From: Candidatus Pelagibacter sp. TMED106 | Lineage (GTDB): Bacteria > Pseudomonadota > Alphaproteobacteria > Pelagibacterales > Pelagibacteraceae | Length of the DNA stretch: 15,700 bases | NCBI GenBank assembly: GCA_002170275.2 | Contig: NHFH02000011.1 | Coordinates: forward strand, 9,717 to 25,416 | Direction of reading: 5' to 3' | Shown: one piece after another, positions 12,833 through 15,700 of the stretch | Layout of the letters: each line of letters begins with the position of its first letter | Numbering within the stretch: the first letter of the stretch is position 1 | Notes under the pieces: generated by a model | Seen by the model: only the letters and a program-made list of their open reading frames with translations | Databases searched by the model: none | What the model was told of the DNA's origin: nothing | Program-made: the position numbers and the translations under genes

Positions 12833-13129
12833 ATGAAAAAAAAAGGTCACACCCCCATAACTAAGGTAAAAAATCCAGAACCAAATATAGAAGACCCAGA
12901 TTGGATAATTTGGGCTGCTTGGGCTGATAGGATTACTTTTGAAGAAATAAAAAAAAAAACTGGAAAGACAGAATCTGAAGTTATAAAAATTATGCGTAGA
13001 TCCTTAAAACCTTCCTCATTTAGGTTATGGAGAAAAAGAGTAAATCAAAAAAGTATAAAACATAGAAAAAAATTTGAATATTCAAGAAAAGAAATAACTA
13101 GTAAAATTAGAAAGAATGATTATTTATAA
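12833..13129 (+). CDS. DUF2805 / TIGR03643 family protein
   Basis: A 98-residue basic protein. The core PDWIIWAAWADRITFEEIKKK followed by TGKTESEVIKIMRRSLKPSSFRLWRKRV (about 22-70) and KHRKKFEY is the hallmark of the DUF2805/TIGR03643 family, found widely in marine and other bacteria with no assigned function. The middle resembles a helix-turn-helix (FEEIKKKTGKTESEVIKIMRR), so nucleic acid binding is plausible. Start chosen at 12833 on the ribosome site. Glutaredoxin follows after 3 bases, so the two are cotranscribed. An 11-base A run (12949-12959) encodes part of IKKKT. Family call is confident; function unknown. Confidence 0.85.
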   Translation: MKKKGHTPITKVKNPEPNIEDPDWIIWAAWADRITFEEIKKKTGKTESEVIKIMRRSLKPSSFRLWRKRVNQKSIKHRKKFEYSRKEITSKIRKNDYL

Positions 13130-13132
13130 AGT

Positions 13133-13387
13133 ATGAAAAATGTAATAATCTATACTGGTCCAAATTGTAATTACTGTGAAGCAGCTAAAAGATTGTTGGC
13201 TAGAAATAATATTAACTTTAAAGAAATAAATATTGCTAATGTTAATGGTGCTATGGATGAAATGATTATGAAAGCTGACGGAAAAAGAACTATTCCTCAA
13301 ATCTTTTTTGATGATCAACACATTGGTGGTTACGATGAGGCACGAGCCCTAGAGAAAGAAAATAAATTACAAAACTTATTAAAATAG
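13133..13387 (+). CDS. grxC: Glutaredoxin 3
   Basis: An 84-residue dithiol glutaredoxin. The redox motif CNYC at 12-15 lies after the first strand (VIIYTGPNC), the cis-proline TIPQIFF (58-64) binds glutathione, and GGYDEARALE (68-77) is the conserved helix start. It reduces protein disulphides and glutathionylated proteins in the cytosol using glutathione. Cotranscribed with the DUF2805 gene. Its stop lies only 2 bases from that of the convergent msrB, another thiol-redox protein. Confidence 0.95.
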   Translation: MKNVIIYTGPNCNYCEAAKRLLARNNINFKEINIANVNGAMDEMIMKADGKRTIPQIFFDDQHIGGYDEARALEKENKLQNLLK

Positions 13388-13389
13388 TA

Positions 13390-13764
13390 TTATTTTTTAG
13401 GTTTAAATATTAAACAAACACCATTATTACAATATCTTTTTCCAGTAGGATCAGGACCATCTTCAAAAATATGACCATGATGTCCACCACATTTCTTACA
13501 ATGATATTCTGTTCTAGCATAACCTAATAAATGATCTGTTTTGGTTTCAAATACTTCAGGTAAAGATTTGTAAAATGAAGGCCAACCTGATCCACTTTCG
13601 TATTTAGTATTCGAATCAAATAATTTTTCATCACAATTAATACAGTGATAAGTCCCTTCTCTTTTTTCTTGATTTAGCTCACTAGTTCCTGGTGGTTCGG
13701 TTCCTTCTTCAAATAAAACTAATTTTTGTTCAGCGCTAAGATCTTTATTAATTTTTTTAATCAT
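13390..13764 (-). CDS. msrB: Peptide methionine-R-sulfoxide reductase MsrB
   Basis: A 124-residue MsrB that reduces methionine-R-sulfoxide in proteins. Zinc ligands are Cys41/Cys44 and Cys89/Cys92, the substrate-site GWPSF is at 60-64, GHHGHIF (94-100) carries the catalytic histidines, and the nucleophile is Cys112 in RYCNNGVCL. The residue before GWPSF, where many homologues carry a resolving cysteine, is not cysteine here (SGSGWPSF), so direct reduction by thioredoxin or glutaredoxin, or use of the unusual Cys117, is likely. No signal peptide. It is the last gene of a minus-strand operon (6 bases after the hydroxyacid dehydrogenase). No terminator was seen in the 2 bases before the convergent grxC. 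Confidence 0.95.
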   Translation of the reverse strand: MIKKINKDLSAEQKLVLFEEGTEPPGTSELNQEKREGTYHCINCDEKLFDSNTKYESGSGWPSFYKSLPEVFETKTDHLLGYARTEYHCKKCGGHHGHIFEDGPDPTGKRYCNNGVCLIFKPKK

Positions 13765-13770
13765 AATTTT

Positions 13771-14721
13771 TTATTCTAATACTCTTATTGGTTTTCCAGC
13801 AACACAAGCTTCTAACGCTTCAATCATTTGAGTATAAAAAATACTATAATTTTCTGCTGTAACATAACCAATGTGTGGTAAGAGTAATGCATTAGATAAA
13901 AATCTTAATTTATTATTTTCTGGTAAAGGTTCTTTTTGATAAACATCAAGTCCAGCACCAGCTATAACATTGGTTGATAATGCAATAATTAAATCATCTT
14001 CATTAATAATTGACCCTCTCGATGTATTTATCAAAAAAGCTGTTTTTTTCATCATATCTAACTCTTTCAATTTTATTAATTCTTTATATCTTTCACCACC
14101 TTGCACATGTATCGATACAAAATCTGAATTATGAAATAAGTCCTCTTTACTAGAAGGTAATACTTCTAGTTCTTTACATTTATCTAAATTTAAATTTTCA
14201 CTCCAAGCAATAACTTCCATACCAAAAGCTTTTCCTATTTTTGCTACTTGAGTACCAACCCTGCCTAATCCTATTAATCCTAAAATTTTACCTTTAAGCT
14301 CAAAACCAATAGTTGTTTGCCAATATCCTTGATACATATTATCAATTTCTTCCTTAAAATTTCTAGCTAAACCTAAAATTAATGCCCAAGTTAATTCTGA
14401 AGTTGGTGTTAAATTTATTTCAGTTCCACAAACTATAATTCTTCTTTTTTTAGCTGCTTTTAAATCAATTGCTTTATTCCTAGATCCGCTAGTTATGATA
14501 TATTTAAGATTATTTAAATTATCTATTAAATTTTTTGATATAGCTGTTCTTTCTCTCATTATTAAAAGCGCTTCAAAGTCTCCTAGTTGTTCTATAGCAT
14601 CTGCCTCATCAATAAAGGGTTGACTAAAAATTTTAAATTCATATTTACCGGATAAATTTTTTAAATCCACAAATTCTTGAGAAACATTCTGGTAATCATC
14701 TAAAATAGCAACTTTAAGCAT
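13771..14721 (-). CDS. D-2-hydroxyacid dehydrogenase family protein
   Basis: A 316-residue NAD(P)-dependent enzyme of the D-isomer 2-hydroxyacid dehydrogenase family (phosphoglycerate/glyoxylate/hydroxypyruvate reductase type). The nucleotide-binding glycine motif is GLGRVG (151-156). The catalytic triad residues are Arg235 (NTSRGSII), Glu264 (QKEPLP) and His283 (LLPHIGYV). The N-terminal domain opens MLKVAILDDYQNVS. Start taken at ATG 14721, overlapping the upstream transporter by 8 bases; a TTG two codons earlier is less likely. Length fits the family. Substrate is not determined. It follows an EamA transporter and a FAD amine-oxidoreductase-like gene, so it could reduce a keto acid formed by deamination (inference). 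Confidence 0.9.
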   Translation of the reverse strand: MLKVAILDDYQNVSQEFVDLKNLSGKYEFKIFSQPFIDEADAIEQLGDFEALLIMRERTAISKNLIDNLNNLKYIITSGSRNKAIDLKAAKKRRIIVCGTEINLTPTSELTWALILGLARNFKEEIDNMYQGYWQTTIGFELKGKILGLIGLGRVGTQVAKIGKAFGMEVIAWSENLNLDKCKELEVLPSSKEDLFHNSDFVSIHVQGGERYKELIKLKELDMMKKTAFLINTSRGSIINEDDLIIALSTNVIAGAGLDVYQKEPLPENNKLRFLSNALLLPHIGYVTAENYSIFYTQMIEALEACVAGKPIRVLE

Positions 14722-15607
14722 TTTCAATTTTTTTGTTTGATAAGAGTAACCCTAACATAATTAAAATAGATCCAATAAGATGATAAAATTCAAATTTTTC
14801 ATTAAAGAATATTATTGCAAAAAATGTACTGAATAAAGGTATCAAAGATAAAAAAATACCTGCTCTATTTGCACCAATTATCGAGACAGCACCTGCCCAA
14901 CAATAATAAGAACCTATACTTGGAAACAAAGCTAAAAAAATAAGAATATAAAAAAGATTAATATCAATTTTTATTAACTGTCCTTGCGAAAATTCATAAA
15001 GAAACTGTGGAAAAACACAAATTAATCCAAAAGTACATATGACATGAACTAGGGTAAGAAGTGGCAATGTAAATTTTTTTTTCTTTAAAAGAGTTGAATA
15101 CACGCCCCAGCTTAAAGCTCCTCCTATCATTATAATATCACCTTTATTAAAATTTAATGATAGCAAAATCTCCGTATCAAATTTTGTTATAATTGATAAA
15201 ATTCCTAATACTGAAATTATAAGTCCTAAAATTTGAAATTTATTAGTTTTTTCAACATTAAATAAAAAACACAATAATATTATTACTGCTGGAATTGCTG
15301 TATTGAAAAGAGTTGCATTAATTACTTGTGTATGAATTAAAGATAAATAAGTAAAAGAATTAAATAAACCAACACTCGTGAAACCTAGAAAAAATAATAA
15401 AGGTAAATTGTCTAAAATAGTATCTTTATATTTTAGTATCTCTTTAAAAGTAAAAGGCAATAATAAAAGCCACACAAGTAACCATCTATAAAACACTAAT
15501 GACAAAGGAGGAATATTTATTAGGAAAGCAAATTTTCCTATAACAAAATTTCCAGACCAAAATAAAGTTGCACATACTAGCATTATATATGCCTTACTAT
15601 TTTGCAT
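14714..15607 (-). CDS. EamA/DMT-superfamily transporter
   Basis: A 297-residue integral membrane protein with ten predicted hydrophobic helices in two EamA repeats. The first has CATLFWSGNFVIGKFAF (12-28), with the typical W-G-x-N-F start. The second has GDIIMIGGALSWGVYSTLLKK (about 155-175), with the repeat's conserved SWG and charged loop. Probably an inner-membrane metabolite exporter. The ATG lies 3 bases after the stop of the FAD oxidoreductase, and the end overlaps the hydroxyacid dehydrogenase, so the genes form one operon. It is unrelated in detail to the other EamA transporter at 3260-4117. Substrate unknown. Confidence 0.9.
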   Translation of the reverse strand: MQNSKAYIMLVCATLFWSGNFVIGKFAFLINIPPLSLVFYRWLLVWLLLLPFTFKEILKYKDTILDNLPLLFFLGFTSVGLFNSFTYLSLIHTQVINATLFNTAIPAVIILLCFLFNVEKTNKFQILGLIISVLGILSIITKFDTEILLSLNFNKGDIIMIGGALSWGVYSTLLKKKKFTLPLLTLVHVICTFGLICVFPQFLYEFSQGQLIKIDINLFYILIFLALFPSIGSYYCWAGAVSIIGANRAGIFLSLIPLFSTFFAIIFFNEKFEFYHLIGSILIMLGLLLSNKKIENA

Positions 15608-15610
15608 GGA

Positions 15611-15700
15611 TTAACTAAATCTTATAGAGCTATAAGGTTCTAAGTTTAAGTTAGTATTTTCTTGAGCTATCATTCCAGAAACAATCTTTCCAGATATTGG
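15611..15700 (-). CDS. FAD-dependent oxidoreductase (DadA/glycine-oxidase type), C-terminal end
   Basis: Only the last 29 codons are inside the window, open to the right edge. The peptide starts PISGKIVSGMIAQENTN and ends LEPYSSIRFS, which matches the C-terminus of amino acid-oxidising flavoenzymes (a GPATGKLLAELI-like helix followed by L-x-P-F/Y-x-x-x-RF). These FAD proteins deaminate amino acids or sarcosine-like amines. It lies directly before the transporter with a 3-base gap, as the upstream gene of this minus-strand operon. Short, so the family call is moderate and the substrate open. Confidence 0.65.
   Translation of the reverse strand, partial: PISGKIVSGMIAQENTNLNLEPYSSIRFS

Noticed and set aside
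1..15700. CRISPR array, prophage, insertion sequence, tRNA or rRNA
   Set aside because: No regularly spaced repeats, transposase or integrase-like proteins, phage genes, cloverleaf or rRNA-like segments were seen on either strand.

Overview
The window is strongly A+T-rich and densely packed. Genes overlap by 1-14 bases or lie a few bases apart, no gene-free stretch exceeds about 200 bases, and lysine (AAA), isoleucine and asparagine codons are very frequent. With the gene content (Liv-type ABC transporter, several small drug/metabolite-type transporters, amine- and hydroxyacid-linked oxidoreductases, few regulators), this points to a streamlined marine alphaproteobacterium of the SAR11/Pelagibacterales type. 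That assignment rests on composition and protein recognition, not on a database search. No mobile element, CRISPR array, tRNA or rRNA was seen.

Layout. (1) Bases 1-4117, plus strand: a tightly coupled catabolic operon. It holds the 3' end of a luciferase-like (LLM) flavin monooxygenase, a DUF1185/AA_synth protein, an alpha/beta hydrolase, an NAD(P)-linked aldehyde dehydrogenase and an EamA/DMT transporter. (2) 4192-5382, plus: a periplasmic type-1 (Leu/Ile/Val-type) binding protein, closed by a strong terminator. (3) 10880 down to 5431, minus: a P5C-reductase-like protein, livG, livF, livH, livM, two tiny membrane ORFs not previously called, and a LysE/ArgO exporter. It converges on the binding protein gene, and the same terminator hairpin lies between them. 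(4) 11651-10974, minus: an outer-membrane beta-barrel protein with its own terminator. (5) 12710-11808, minus: a clear GlaH/CsiD glutarate 2-hydroxylase, with a 10-bp inverted repeat just upstream. (6) 12833-13387, plus: a DUF2805 protein and glutaredoxin GrxC, divergent from glaH. (7) 15700-13390, minus: the end of a DadA-like FAD oxidoreductase, an EamA transporter, a D-2-hydroxyacid dehydrogenase and MsrB.

How the parts may work together. The LLM monooxygenase - DUF1185 - hydrolase - aldehyde dehydrogenase set has the logic of a ring-opening or N-dealkylating pathway: oxygenate, hydrolyse an amide or formamide, oxidise the aldehyde. This resembles trigonelline/homarine-type breakdown of N-methylated pyridine carboxylates. 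The adjacent Liv-type importer (binding protein on one strand, permeases and ATPases on the other) could bring in the substrate. The LysE/ArgO exporter could vent excess basic amino acid, and the divergent P5CR-like enzyme could reduce a cyclic imine. These links are inference. GlaH adds a separate entry of C5 dicarboxylate into 2-hydroxyglutarate metabolism.

The strongest leads for follow-up are the catabolic cassette, the GlaH leader inverted repeat, the two micro-ORFs between livM and the exporter, and the P5CR homologue with altered active-site motifs.
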